NCBI RefSeq assembly: GCF_006385875.1
Contig: NZ_VFSU01000024.1
Location: 62,001 to 126,000 of the forward strand
Source: Sandaracinobacter neustonicus
Lineage (GTDB): Bacteria > Pseudomonadota > Alphaproteobacteria > Sphingomonadales > Sphingomonadaceae
Direction: 5' to 3'
DNA: 64,000 nt
In this document: positions 24,332-32,252 of the stretch, in pieces
Layout: every line of letters starts with the position of its first letter
Numbering within the stretch: position 1 is the first letter of the stretch
Program-made: the position numbers and the translations under genes
The notes under the pieces: generated by a model
What the model was told of the DNA's origin: nothing
Databases searched by the model: none
What the model saw: only the letters and a program-made list of their open reading frames with translations

Positions 24332-25468
24332 GTGGCTGTCGACATAACTCCGGTCGGCTCCAAAGCCGACCGGAACGCCTTTGTGGACATGGTCTGGCCG
24401 CTGTATGCGAACGACCCGAACTGGCGGCCGCCGCTGAAAGATGAAGTCCACGCCCTGATCTCCGGGCCACGGCGCAACCCATGGTTCCTGCACGGCCGTG
24501 CGGCCTTCTTTCTTGCCCGGAAAGACGGCAAGATCGTCGGCCGTATTTCTGCGCAGGTCTGCGATCTGGTGCAGGAACGCCGCCCGGGCCTTGGCCAGTG
24601 GGGCCTGTTCGAAACCATCGACGATGCCGAAGTCGCCTCCGCGCTGATCCGCACGGCCGAAGATTGGCTGCGCGGGCAGGGCATGACGCAATCGCAAGGC
24701 CCGATCAGCATCTCCATCTGGGATGAACCCGGCCTGCTGGTCGATGGCTTTGATACCCCGCCCAAGGTGATGATGGGGCACCATCTGCCTTATTACGAGC
24801 GGCATGTGCTGGCGGCGGGCTATACCGGCGTGAAAGACCTGTTCGCGTGGAACGTGCCGGTAACGGATGGCTTCCCCGAAGTGGTGAACCGAATCGTTGC
24901 CGCCGGGGAGAAGAACAAGCGAATCAACATCCGCCCGGTGGATCTGAAGAAGTTCGATTCGGAAGCGCGAATCATCCTCGACATCCTGAACGAGGCGTGG
25001 GGCAACAATTGGGGCTTCGTGCCGCTGACCGATGCCGAGGTGGAGCATGTGGGCAAGAAGCTGAAGCCCATCGTTCTGCCGCATCAGGTGCTGATCGCCG
25101 AATATGATGACGAGCCCGTCGCCTTCATGATGTCGCTGCCGGATATCAATGAATTGACTCGCGAGCTGAACGGCCGCCTGCTGCCGTTCGGCTGGGCGAA
25201 GCTGTTGTGGCGGCTGCGCAATCCCCAGACGGAGTGGTTCCGCGTGCCGCTGATGGGCGTGCGCACGAAGCTGCAGGCCACGCGGACGGCTTCGTTGCTG
25301 GCGTTCATGATGATCGAATATGTGCGCCGCACCGGCGTGGGAAATCATGGTGCCAAATGGGCGGAGATCGGCTGGATTCTGGACGACAACGGCCCGATGA
25401 TTTCCATCGCGGACGCCGTCGGGGCGAAGGTCGCCAAGACCTACCGCATCTACGAATCCGCACTTTAA
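24332..25468 (+). CDS. Large GNAT-like N-acyltransferase
   Basis: A protein of about 378 residues of the acyl-CoA N-acyltransferase (GNAT-fold) type, larger than typical acetyltransferases. It begins with AFVDMVWPLYANDPNWRPPL. Mid-protein it has GHHLPYYERHVLAAGYTGVKDLFAWNV, then LNEAWGNNWGFVPLTDAEVEHVGKKL and ends EIGWILDDNGPMISIADAVGAKVAKTYRIYE. Substrates for this family are mostly unassigned. It directly follows the fatty acid hydroxylase gene and is probably translated with it. Given that pairing, acylation of a long-chain base to ceramide is a candidate reaction, but this rests on context only. GTG 24332 is used (AGGA upstream); ATG 24302 inside the previous gene is possible. Confidence 0.75.
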   Translation: MAVDITPVGSKADRNAFVDMVWPLYANDPNWRPPLKDEVHALISGPRRNPWFLHGRAAFFLARKDGKIVGRISAQVCDLVQERRPGLGQWGLFETIDDAEVASALIRTAEDWLRGQGMTQSQGPISISIWDEPGLLVDGFDTPPKVMMGHHLPYYERHVLAAGYTGVKDLFAWNVPVTDGFPEVVNRIVAAGEKNKRINIRPVDLKKFDSEARIILDILNEAWGNNWGFVPLTDAEVEHVGKKLKPIVLPHQVLIAEYDDEPVAFMMSLPDINELTRELNGRLLPFGWAKLLWRLRNPQTEWFRVPLMGVRTKLQATRTASLLAFMMIEYVRRTGVGNHGAKWAEIGWILDDNGPMISIADAVGAKVAKTYRIYESAL

Positions 25469-25616
25469 GCGCGATTCACCCGAAAAGGACGCTGTTGGGT
25501 TAACGAAACTATGGCCCAACGGCGAGACTGTGGTATCCAACCCATCGGACCGCAGGGGGTGACAATCCTTTGCGATTCGATTCGTGTTGGGGAAACTTTC
25601 TGGCAGGATCGAAGCA

Positions 25617-26213
25617 GTGGCGTCTTCACGCATGGCAGACGTTGATCTCGCAGCCCGGGTCGCCCGGCTGACGGCTGGTCAGCGCGAATGTCTTGACCTT
25701 GTGGACGATCACGCGACCTCGAAAGAGATCGCGCGCCAGCTGGGAATCTCCCGCCATACCGTTGATGCGCGCCTGCGCGGCGCAATCCAGACATTGGGTG
25801 TGAGCAGCCGCCGAGAGGCCGCCATCATCTATCGTGCGGCGATGCAGGCAGAAGCCTATCAGCCGTTCGCATATCAATCGTCGCGGATTGTGACAGAGCT
25901 GCCCGAGCCGGAAAATGCCGGCCATGATGCAGACGACGAACCCGACGAATCGACCCTTGCGGCACCGGCCGCGGCAGCTGCCCACGCAGTTCCGCAGCCA
26001 GCCGTCGGTGTCGTTTCAGACAGTGCGGTGTGGACGGCAGTCCCCTCGCATGGGCTCCCGCTGCGTCAGCCCGCGCTCCGGCTCTGGGGAGGCTCAAATG
26101 ACCTGAGCCCCTCCCAGCGAGTTGTCGGCATCCTGGTTGTGACGATCTTGGCGATGCTGGCATTCGGAGTGTTCCTGACAGGAATAGAAGCGCTCTCGCT
26201 CCTCCGTTCCTGA
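25617..26213 (+). CDS. Membrane-tethered LuxR-type HTH regulator
   Basis: A protein of about 198 residues with an N-terminal LuxR/sigma-4-like HTH: RLTAGQRECLDLVDDHATSK, then EIARQLGISRHTVDARLRGA. An Ala/Pro/Glu-rich linker and a single C-terminal hydrophobic helix (VVGILVVTILAMLAFGVFLT) follow. It should therefore bind DNA while anchored in the inner membrane. There is no receiver domain, so the signal could be sensed at the membrane or by release of the DNA-binding part. GTG 25617 has AGGA eight bases upstream; ATG 25632 is an alternative. It heads a short unidirectional series of three further genes. Confidence 0.82.
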   Translation: MASSRMADVDLAARVARLTAGQRECLDLVDDHATSKEIARQLGISRHTVDARLRGAIQTLGVSSRREAAIIYRAAMQAEAYQPFAYQSSRIVTELPEPENAGHDADDEPDESTLAAPAAAAAHAVPQPAVGVVSDSAVWTAVPSHGLPLRQPALRLWGGSNDLSPSQRVVGILVVTILAMLAFGVFLTGIEALSLLRS

Positions 26214-26276
26214 TTTTCTTTCCTCCCTGGCCCAACGGACCATCCCGGAGCTTCCGGCGATGGCAGGAGAAATATT

Positions 26277-26615
26277 ATGTCCAAGCATCGCAAAGAAGTC
26301 GCCATCACTGTTGCTCGTTCGCTCTATGCTTCGGAAGACGCGATCGACAGCGCCCTGACGCAAGTCGCCAACTTTGTCGCCATGATGCCCACCGCCCGGC
26401 AGGACGCCAAGTTCGCCGCCTGCGTTGGCCAGGATGCGCTGGCTCAGGCGATCGCTGCGATGACGATGCTGAATCAGGCCCGCGAAGCCATGGTCCGCGC
26501 CCACGACGCGCTGGCCGAAGTGCGCGACCAGTTCCACATCGGCCCGATGGGCTATGGCGTGGACCCCAACAAGCCGCTGCGCGAAGCCAGCAATCCGCTT
26601 CAGATTGTCGCCTGA
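26277..26615 (+). CDS. Small hypothetical protein, 112 residues
   Basis: No family recognised. The protein is soluble and mostly helical (SEDAIDSALTQVANFVAMMP, then AREAMVRAHDALAEVRDQF), ending with a Pro/Gly-containing tail. A strong ribosome site (AGGAG, eight bases before ATG 26277) supports translation. It lies 63 bases after the LuxR-type gene and 67 before the membrane protein gene in the same direction. Its size and helical hairpin shape are like those of small partner or signalling proteins, but no function can be stated. Confidence 0.75.
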   Translation: MSKHRKEVAITVARSLYASEDAIDSALTQVANFVAMMPTARQDAKFAACVGQDALAQAIAAMTMLNQAREAMVRAHDALAEVRDQFHIGPMGYGVDPNKPLREASNPLQIVA

Positions 26616-26682
26616 AACGGACAAGCTTCAGGGAAATGGGCTTGTCTTTGAACGGTTGGTCAGCTGGATGCGAGGTATGCAC

Positions 26683-27096
26683 ATGTCAATGATGTTCATG
26701 CTCTTCGCCATCGCAACGATCACATCGATCGTTCTGGCCTGGTGGAAGGGAGGACGTGACGAGCGGCTGGCGGCAACCGCTCTGCTCGTCGCGGCCCTCA
26801 TCTCCCCCATCCTGCAATCTCACCGCTATGCCTCCCCCGAAATGGGAATCGTGCTGGTCGATATCGGGTTGTTCGCAGCGCTTCTCGGCATTGCGCTCGT
26901 CTCGAAGGCTTTCTGGCCGATCTGGGCGACCGGTTTCCAGCTTTGCGCGGTCGCCGTGCATCTGGCCGCCGCCAAGTCGCCTCTCATGTTGCCGCAGACC
27001 TACGCCGAAGCACTTGCGATCTGGACCTTCCCGGTTCTCGCGGCGCTGATCCTTGGAACCTGGCACGAAGGAAGGATGCGCCATGGCAATGGCTAA
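26683..27096 (+). CDS. Four-helix membrane protein of unknown function
   Basis: About 137 residues with four hydrophobic segments (SMMFMLFAIATITSIVLAWW; ATALLVAALISPILQ; GIVLVDIGLFAALLGIALVS; AEALAIWTFPVLAALILG) and a His/Gly-rich end. No family recognised. ATG 26683 is chosen because GAGG lies seven bases upstream and the first helix starts there. Its last 14 bases overlap the start of radC. Confidence 0.7.
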   Translation: MSMMFMLFAIATITSIVLAWWKGGRDERLAATALLVAALISPILQSHRYASPEMGIVLVDIGLFAALLGIALVSKAFWPIWATGFQLCAVAVHLAAAKSPLMLPQTYAEALAIWTFPVLAALILGTWHEGRMRHGNG

Positions 27097-27748
27097 TGCG
27101 CTCCAGATCGCGCCGCCCGTCGGCGGCAATCTTCGGGCCGCCGCACAGCATCAGCCACGCGATCGCTGGCTGCTGATGCGGCTTCTGGCCGCCGGCCAGT
27201 CCACGCCGAAACTCGCGGAGCGGCTGATCGAGGAGCAAGGCTCGCTCGGCTCCGTCCTTTCCACCAGCGAGGAGCGGCTGCGCCAGCTGGGCGCTGATTC
27301 AAACGGAATCGCGATCCTGAACCTGATCCGCGAAACCATCGGCGTGGTGCTGGAACGCGGCGCGCAGGAACGGCTGCCCGTGGAAGGCGGGCTGGCACTC
27401 GCCGAAGCGATGTTCGCGGAGATGGCGCACCTCACCGTCGAGCAGGTCCGCGTTGCCTTTCTGGATGCCGGCCGCCGGCTGATCCGGGTGGAGGTGATGG
27501 GCAATGGAACTGTGCATGTCGCGCATGTCTATCCGCGCGAAATCGCCCGCCGTTGTCTGGAATTGTCGGCGTCGGCCGCAGTGCTGATCCACAACCACCC
27601 GTCAGGCGATCCAACGCCGTCATCAGAGGACATCCAGATGACTCGCAAGGTGCGCAAAGCGCTGGAAGCCATTGATGTTGCACTGGTCGATCATCTTGTG
27701 ATCGGTCGGAAAGGCTTTCTGAGTTTCAGCGAGTGCGGATTGAAATAG
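27083..27748 (+). CDS. radC: RadC family JAB-domain protein
   Basis: A 221-residue protein of the RadC/UPF0758 family. The N-terminal part carries a helix-hairpin-helix-like segment (ERLIEEQGSLGSVLSTSEER), and the C-terminal half is a JAB/MPN metalloprotease-fold domain. The metal-binding motif HNHPSGDPTPSSED near residues 170-183 is intact. RadC was once linked to recombination repair, but its biochemical role is unsettled; it is often found in mobile or accessory regions. GGAAGGA precedes ATG 27083. Overlap with the upstream membrane-protein gene suggests shared translation, and a strong terminator follows at 27949. Confidence 0.88.
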   Translation: MAMANALQIAPPVGGNLRAAAQHQPRDRWLLMRLLAAGQSTPKLAERLIEEQGSLGSVLSTSEERLRQLGADSNGIAILNLIRETIGVVLERGAQERLPVEGGLALAEAMFAEMAHLTVEQVRVAFLDAGRRLIRVEVMGNGTVHVAHVYPREIARRCLELSASAAVLIHNHPSGDPTPSSEDIQMTRKVRKALEAIDVALVDHLVIGRKGFLSFSECGLK

Positions 27749-27948
27749 GAGCTAAGTGATTGAAATCAAACAATGCGGGCATATCAACTGTTCGTATATC
27801 AATCATCCTAGATTGTTCGAGGCGGCAGCCATGACCCATAACGGGCTCAAGGCAACGAGGAAGAGTGGTTCCCACAGTCAAGGGAGCAGGCAGCCTCAAC
27901 CAGCCAACCAGTCACGGCACGTCCGGGCCCTCCCCCGGGCATGACGGA

Positions 27949-28003
27949 GGTGACGGTGGCGTCCGATTTCCGACCCTGCGGACGCCACCGTCACCGAATT
28001 TTT
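27949..28003 (+). terminator. Strong rho-independent terminator-like hairpin
   Basis: Arms of 17 bases (27949-27965 and 27979-27995; core GTGACGGTGGCGTCCG) pair perfectly around a 13-base loop and are followed by GAATTTTT (27996-28003). It lies about 200 bases after radC and would end rightward transcription of the LuxR-RadC series. Confidence 0.8.
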
Positions 28004-28120
28004 CCACCAGAAATCCGTTCTGCACCAGATGTAGATTTTGCTCGCCTGAATTGTCTGGCGGGCCGGTTTGCGCGTGGGTGAAAATGTTCCGAACTGGCGG
28101 TGCGGTGTCCGGGGGATTCT

Positions 28121-28290
28121 TTGCCTCCGGCGGGCAGGGAAATGATTTCCCTGCACCCTCTAAGTTGGCGTTGTGGCCCAACTCCAGCGTCGTGCGGGTG
28201 ATCAGATTCGATTGCCTGCGGCGCAACAGGCTCTCTCCCCCTGCAAGGGGGAGAGTTGGAGAGGGGGTGTCACCGTTTGGCCTGATCCAC
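28121..28290 (+). repeat. Dispersed repeat block A, copy 2
   Basis: Direct copy of 4295-4465 with about 170 bases, small substitutions and one or two indels. It retains both internal palindromes. Block B follows after only 21 bases here, whereas about 350 bases separate A and B at the first site. Confidence 0.8.
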
Positions 28291-28311
28291 TGATATCACA
28301 ACAAGCTCAAC

Positions 28312-28460
28312 GGAAGCGCCGCAGGCCAAAACACCCAGCCTCACGCCAAGCGGATGGCCCCCACCCCAACCCCTCCCCTAAAGGAGGAGGGGCCAAAAAG
28401 TCCGGGGGTGCAGGGGCGTCACGCCTCTGCCGGGGTGAAGGGGCAGAGCCCCTTCGTTCT
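28312..28460 (+). repeat. Dispersed repeat block B, copy 2
   Basis: Shorter counterpart of 4823-5000, in the same orientation and the same order after block A. It ends 17 bases before the stop of the leftward xth gene. Its hairpins may serve as a 3' end for xth. Confidence 0.7.
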
Positions 28461-28477
28461 TCTTGCAAACCAACAAC

Positions 28478-29245
28478 CTAAGCCAGTTCCACCCATACCG
28501 GCACATGGTCGCTCGCGCGTTCCGCGCCGCGCACTTCGCGGTCGATGCCGCAATCCGTCATTCGGTCTGCGGCGGCCGGGGAGAGCATCAGATGGTCGAT
28601 GCGCAGGCCCCAGTTTTTCGGCCATGCGCCCGCCTGATAGTCCCAATAGCTGTAGCAGGGCGCGTGCGGGCGCTGGGCGCGGATGGCGTCTGTCCAGCCG
28701 GCTGCTTCCAGCATGCGGAAGCGGGCGCGCGATTCGGGCTGCACCAGCGCGTCTCCGGCCATCATGTCGGGGCGGGCGAGGTCGAGATCGGTTGGGCAGA
28801 CGTTCCAGTCGCCAGCGAGGATCACCGGGGTTTCCTGTTCCCACAGCTCGGCTGCGCGGGCGGCCAGACGATCCATCCAGCCCAGCTTGTAGTCGAACTT
28901 GGGGCCGGGAACCGGGTTGCCGTTGGGCAGATACAGGCAGGCGAAGTGAACGCCTTCGATCCGGGCCTCGATCCAGCGCGATTGCACATCCTCCTCATCG
29001 CCGGGAAGTGTGCGCTGCACCTCCTCCATCGGCAGGCGGGAGAGGATGGCGACGCCGTTGAAGCCCTTTTGGCCATGTATCAATGATTGATATCCCAGCG
29101 CCTCGATGGCGGCGGCGGGGAATTTCTCGGATTCCGTCTTGATTTCCTGCAGGCCCACCACGTCGGGCTTCGCGCTTTCCAGCCACTCCAGCAGGCGGGG
29201 CAGCCGGGCGCCGATTCCGTTCACGTTGAAGGTGGCGAACTTCAC
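28478..29245 (-). CDS. xth: Exodeoxyribonuclease III
   Basis: An AP endonuclease and 3'-5' exonuclease for base excision repair. The 255-residue protein begins KFATFNVNGIGARLPRLLEW. It carries the metal and catalytic residues in LQEIKTE, GDWNVCPTDLD, GLRIDHLMLSP and SDHVPVWVEL. GTG 29245 is chosen because it gives the family's usual VK-FATFNVN start; the in-frame ATG at 29296 lies within erpA. Eight bases separate it from the upstream erpA stop, so the two are probably cotranscribed. Confidence 0.93.
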   Translation of the reverse strand: MKFATFNVNGIGARLPRLLEWLESAKPDVVGLQEIKTESEKFPAAAIEALGYQSLIHGQKGFNGVAILSRLPMEEVQRTLPGDEEDVQSRWIEARIEGVHFACLYLPNGNPVPGPKFDYKLGWMDRLAARAAELWEQETPVILAGDWNVCPTDLDLARPDMMAGDALVQPESRARFRMLEAAGWTDAIRAQRPHAPCYSYWDYQAGAWPKNWGLRIDHLMLSPAAADRMTDCGIDREVRGAERASDHVPVWVELA

Positions 29246-29252
29246 TTGGACG

Positions 29253-29582
29253 TCAGACAGAGAAAGAGGTGCCGCAGCCGCAATTGGATGCGGCATTGGG
29301 GTTGCGCACCTGAAAGGCGGCCCCGCCCAGATTCTCCACGAAATCGACGACAGAGCCTTCCACCAGCGGCAGGCTGATGCTGTCCACCAGCAGGCCGACG
29401 CCGTCTGTGATCACCTGCACGTCGTCGGCGAGCGCGGTGTCCGCCATTTCGAAGCGATATTGGAAGCCCGCGCAGCCGCCGCCATCCACGGACAGTCGCA
29501 GGCGCGGCTCGGCGCGGCCCTGCTTCAGGGCGATCGCCGCGACACGCGCGGCTGCGGCGGATGTGAGGGAGATATCGGCCAT
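29253..29582 (-). CDS. erpA: Iron-sulfur cluster insertion protein, ErpA/IscA type
   Basis: An A-type carrier of 109 residues that delivers iron-sulfur clusters to target enzymes. The three cluster-binding cysteines are present: one in DGGGCAGFQYRFEM and two in SNCGCGTSF near the C-terminus. ATG 29582 gives a compact family-length protein; the longer in-frame start at 29681 lies inside the M23 gene. ErpA is preferred over IscA because no isc or suf genes are adjacent, but that naming is not certain. Confidence 0.88.
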   Translation of the reverse strand: MADISLTSAAAARVAAIALKQGRAEPRLRLSVDGGGCAGFQYRFEMADTALADDVQVITDGVGLLVDSISLPLVEGSVVDFVENLGGAAFQVRNPNAASNCGCGTSFSV

Positions 29583-29643
29583 GCGCCCGAAGTAGGCCCC
29601 GCACCGGCTGCCTGCAAGCCCCGCGCAGGGCGGGGCGGGTGGC

Positions 29644-30816
29644 TTACTGCGCCGAAGAGAGTTCCGGCCCGGCCTTTTCACTGTGATAGGCCAGCAGGTA
29701 GCGCGAGGATTCCAGGAACGGGCGCGGGTTCACCGGGCGGCCGTCGATCCGGACTTCATAGTGCAGGTGGGTGCCGGTGGAGCGGCCGGTGGAGCCCATC
29801 GCGCCGATCACTTCGCCGATGGCGACGGTGTCGCCCACATTCACCTTGATCTTCGAAAGGTGGCCATAGCGGGTCAGGATGCCCCGGCCATGGTCGATAT
29901 CCACCGCCAGACCATAGCCGCCGAAGCGCTCGGCGCGGACGACGCGGCCCGCAGCGGCGGCATAGATCGGCTCGCCCATGGAACCCGCCATATCCAGCCC
30001 GGCATGTTGCGCCGCGCGGCCGTTGAACGGATCGTAACGGACGCCGTAGCTGGAGGTGAGCGTGTAGCTTTTGGCCGGAATGAAGGAGGGGAGCGACACC
30101 ATCGCTTCTTCCAACTGCTCCACCCGTTGCCAGTTCACGAACAGCTCGGTGAAGCGCGGATCGGTGCCGCCCATCGCGTCGCCTGCGGGGATGAACGGGC
30201 CGCCGAGGCCGGTGCGGGTGAAACGTCCGGCGGATTGGGCGATGAAGCGGCCTGGGGTCAGCCCCAGCTTGCCGATCAGCGCCTCGGCGTCGCGAAGCCG
30301 GGTTTCGGCGGTGGCGGAAGCCTTGTCCACCAGCGCGAGCTGCTTTTGCTCCAGCGCGGCGAAGGGAGCGAGCACCCCGGCAGCGGCGGCCACATCGGCG
30401 GTTACCTTCCGCGTGGTGCGGGGCAGAAGTTCGGCGAGCGCTTCGCCACGGGCCTTGCCCGTCAACAGCGCGTCGAGGAATTGCTGGCGGGATTCGATCC
30501 GCTCGGCCGTGGTGGCAACGGTGCCTTTCAGCGCGGCGGTGTCGGCTTTCAGCGCCTGAACCTGTGCGGCCATCCGGGCCAGATCGGCCTGTGCCTGACT
30601 GTCGGCGGCCTGATCGGCGGCGGCTCCATTCACGGTGGAAACGGTCATCCACCCGGCGATCATTGCTGCAGTGCCAAGTCCCATGAGCTGTGCGTGCGTC
30701 CCGATTTTGATCGAGCGGTGCTCGCCATGGGATTCGATCCAGATCCGCCGTTCGGGAAGAAGCGAGCGCAACGAAGCTGCGGCGCGCTCTGCGGCACGGT
30801 TCACATGCTTCTGCAT
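29644..30816 (-). CDS. M23 family metallopeptidase, membrane-anchored with coiled coil
   Basis: A cell-wall endopeptidase-like protein of 390 residues. A basic cytoplasmic N-terminus is followed by one hydrophobic helix (MGLGTAAMIAGWMTVSTV), a coiled-coil region (about 70-150) and a C-terminal LytM/M23 domain. Zinc-site motifs HAGLDMAG and HLHYEVRIDG are intact, so it may be active rather than a degenerate EnvC-type activator. AAGGA lies six bases before ATG 30816. The upstream gap holds a 10-base direct repeat near 30891-30912. Confidence 0.9.
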   Translation of the reverse strand: MQKHVNRAAERAAASLRSLLPERRIWIESHGEHRSIKIGTHAQLMGLGTAAMIAGWMTVSTVNGAAADQAADSQAQADLARMAAQVQALKADTAALKGTVATTAERIESRQQFLDALLTGKARGEALAELLPRTTRKVTADVAAAAGVLAPFAALEQKQLALVDKASATAETRLRDAEALIGKLGLTPGRFIAQSAGRFTRTGLGGPFIPAGDAMGGTDPRFTELFVNWQRVEQLEEAMVSLPSFIPAKSYTLTSSYGVRYDPFNGRAAQHAGLDMAGSMGEPIYAAAAGRVVRAERFGGYGLAVDIDHGRGILTRYGHLSKIKVNVGDTVAIGEVIGAMGSTGRSTGTHLHYEVRIDGRPVNPRPFLESSRYLLAYHSEKAGPELSSAQ

Positions 30817-30890
30817 TGGCTTCCTTTGTAACCCCTCGTACGTGACCCGCGAAACCCTTGCGGCATTCGCCCGTTCTGGCTTCAGTTCAA

Positions 30891-30912
30891 GTTCGAATTT
30901 CGGTTCGAATTT
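30891..30912. repeat. Tandem GTTCGAATTT direct repeat upstream of the M23 gene
   Basis: GTTCGAATTT occurs twice (30891-30900 and 30903-30912), 12 bases apart centre to centre, with a partial GTTC at 30885-30888. It lies 75-95 bases upstream of the M23 peptidase start. The spacing does not match the alphaproteobacterial LexA box (GTTC-N7-GTTC). It could be an activator or repressor site; no protein can be named. Confidence 0.4.
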
Positions 30913-30966
30913 TGGCCCCGCCTTCGTTTTGTGCCGGTCGCCCGGAACAACAACGTCAGCGGATGG

Positions 30967-31782
30967 TTACCGTTTAGAGACCGGGGCCGCGCCGCCAAGC
31001 GCCGTATACCATTCCGTCGTCAGACCGGCTTGTCGGCGCGCCGAGTCGTTGAACGGTGGCTTAACAGACCCCCGAAACAGCTGAGTCACCAGCTGTCGGA
31101 AGCGGCCTGAAGCTTCTGTCACTGATTCGGCACAAAGTTCGCGGAACCAGCGATTCCCTGCTTCCACATGGCCGATCTCGTCCGCCAATATTCGCTTCAG
31201 CACGGCGGCGGCGGCCTCGTCGCCCATCGCTTCGAACCGCTCGATCATCGCGGGCGTCACATCCAGCCCGCGCGCCTCCAGCACCTGCGGCACAAGGGCG
31301 AGGCGCGCTTCCAGATCATGCGCCGTCAATTGGGCGGCTTCCCACAGCCCGTCGTGCGCGGGCAGGTCGCCATAGGTGCCGCCGCCCGCGCGCAGCAGCC
31401 CCTGCACCAGTGCGAAATGTTGCGCCTCCTCGTCGGCGATGCGCAGCCAGTCATTGGTGAAGGCGCGCGGCATTCCGGCTCCCCAGCGCGCCACCAGATC
31501 AATCGCGAGGTCGATGGCATTGAACTCGATATGCGCCAGCGCGTGCAACAGGGCGAAGCGCATCGCCGGTGATCCCGCCCGCTTGCGCTTCGGCATCGCG
31601 CCGGGTGGCAGCAACTCCGGCCGGGCAGGGCGCGCGGGCCGGTCCGGCACGTCTGGCCCCTCTGCGCTGAAGCGGATGCCGCCCGCCTGCCAGCGCGCGA
31701 ACAGTGCCCGCGCGGCGTCTGCCTTGGCATCCGCTCCGGCGGTCAGCAGCACCGCTACACAGGCTTCGCGGAGCGTTTGCAT
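30967..31782 (-). CDS. DUF455 ferritin-like protein
   Basis: A helical protein of about 271 residues of the DUF455 family, related in fold to ferritin-like di-iron proteins and MiaE. Candidate metal ligands are in LHALAHIEFNAIDLAIDL, ADEEAQHFALVQ and ADEIGHVEAGNRWF, which supply the E/ExxH pattern. The biological role is unknown. ATG 31782 follows the bcp stop by eight bases, so it is the last member of the panC-phzF-glnE-bcp series. Confidence 0.87.
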   Translation of the reverse strand: MQTLREACVAVLLTAGADAKADAARALFARWQAGGIRFSAEGPDVPDRPARPARPELLPPGAMPKRKRAGSPAMRFALLHALAHIEFNAIDLAIDLVARWGAGMPRAFTNDWLRIADEEAQHFALVQGLLRAGGGTYGDLPAHDGLWEAAQLTAHDLEARLALVPQVLEARGLDVTPAMIERFEAMGDEAAAAVLKRILADEIGHVEAGNRWFRELCAESVTEASGRFRQLVTQLFRGSVKPPFNDSARRQAGLTTEWYTALGGAAPVSKR

Positions 31783-31790
31783 CGCCGCCG

Positions 31791-32252
31791 TCAGAGCGCC
31801 TGCGCCGCCTTCAAAACGGCTTCGGCATGTCCCGCCACCTTCACCTTGCGCCAGATGGCGGAGATCCGCCCGTCCGGCCCGATCAGGAAGGTGGAGCGGT
31901 CGATCCCCATATATTTCCGCCCATAGAGGGTCTTTTCCACCCACGAGCCATAAGCCTCGATCACCGCGCCCTCCGGGTCAGAGCCAAGCGCCACCGTCAG
32001 CGCATGCTTGGCCGCGAACTTGCGGTGCTTGGCCACCGTGTCTTTCGAAACGCCCAGCACGGCGGTCCCGGCCGCTGCGAACTGGCTCAGCAACCCGGAG
32101 AACTGGATCGCTTCGGTGGTGCAGCCAGCGGTGTCGTCTTTGGGGTAGAAATAGAGCACCAGCTTTTTCCCTGCATAGCCGAACAGGCTCACCGGCCCAT
32201 CGGCCGTTTCCAGCGTGAAGGCGGGGGCGGGGCTGCCGATGTCGATGCTCAT
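31791..32252 (-). CDS. bcp: Thioredoxin-dependent peroxiredoxin, Bcp/PrxQ type
   Basis: A 153-residue peroxiredoxin that reduces hydroperoxides. The peroxidatic cysteine is in KDDTAGCTTEAIQF; the common threonine-proline before glycine in other peroxiredoxins is Thr-Ala here. The usual resolving Cys five residues downstream is Ile/Gln, so it is a one-Cys variant or resolves with a partner. ATG 32252 overlaps the glnE stop by ATGA, consistent with coupled translation. Confidence 0.92.
   Translation of the reverse strand: MSIDIGSPAPAFTLETADGPVSLFGYAGKKLVLYFYPKDDTAGCTTEAIQFSGLLSQFAAAGTAVLGVSKDTVAKHRKFAAKHALTVALGSDPEGAVIEAYGSWVEKTLYGRKYMGIDRSTFLIGPDGRISAIWRKVKVAGHAEAVLKAAQAL

Larger units (their letters stand above)
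27749..28477. other. Intergenic region with low-GC segment, terminator and repeats
   Basis: No supportable gene. It begins with a locally AT-rich stretch (about 27757-27825), unlike its surroundings. A perfect 17-bp hairpin follows (27949-28003), then repeat block A (28121-28290) and block B (28312-28460), and the region ends at the convergent xth gene. Open frames across it run through the hairpin and repeats and are not conserved between repeat copies. Confidence 0.75.

Noticed and set aside
25469-25616. Extracytoplasmic-function sigma (GGAAC-N16/17-CGTT) promoter before the LuxR-type gene
   Set aside because: No pair of elements with correct spacing could be found there or in other gaps that were scanned.
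27756-27944. A 62-codon frame after radC
   Set aside because: No ribosome site and no family resemblance; the AT-rich start suggests untranslated or regulatory sequence.
25617-28477. Integrated mobile island
   Set aside because: No integrase, transposase, tRNA or flanking direct repeats are visible; only gene content and a local AT-rich patch suggest it.
29644-30816. Catalytically dead EnvC/NlpD-type divisome activator
   Set aside because: Zinc-binding HxxxD and HxH motifs are intact, so an active M23 enzyme is more likely.
30885-30912. LexA (SOS) box
   Set aside because: GTTC half-sites are spaced 2 or 8 bases apart rather than the 7 needed for the alphaproteobacterial box.
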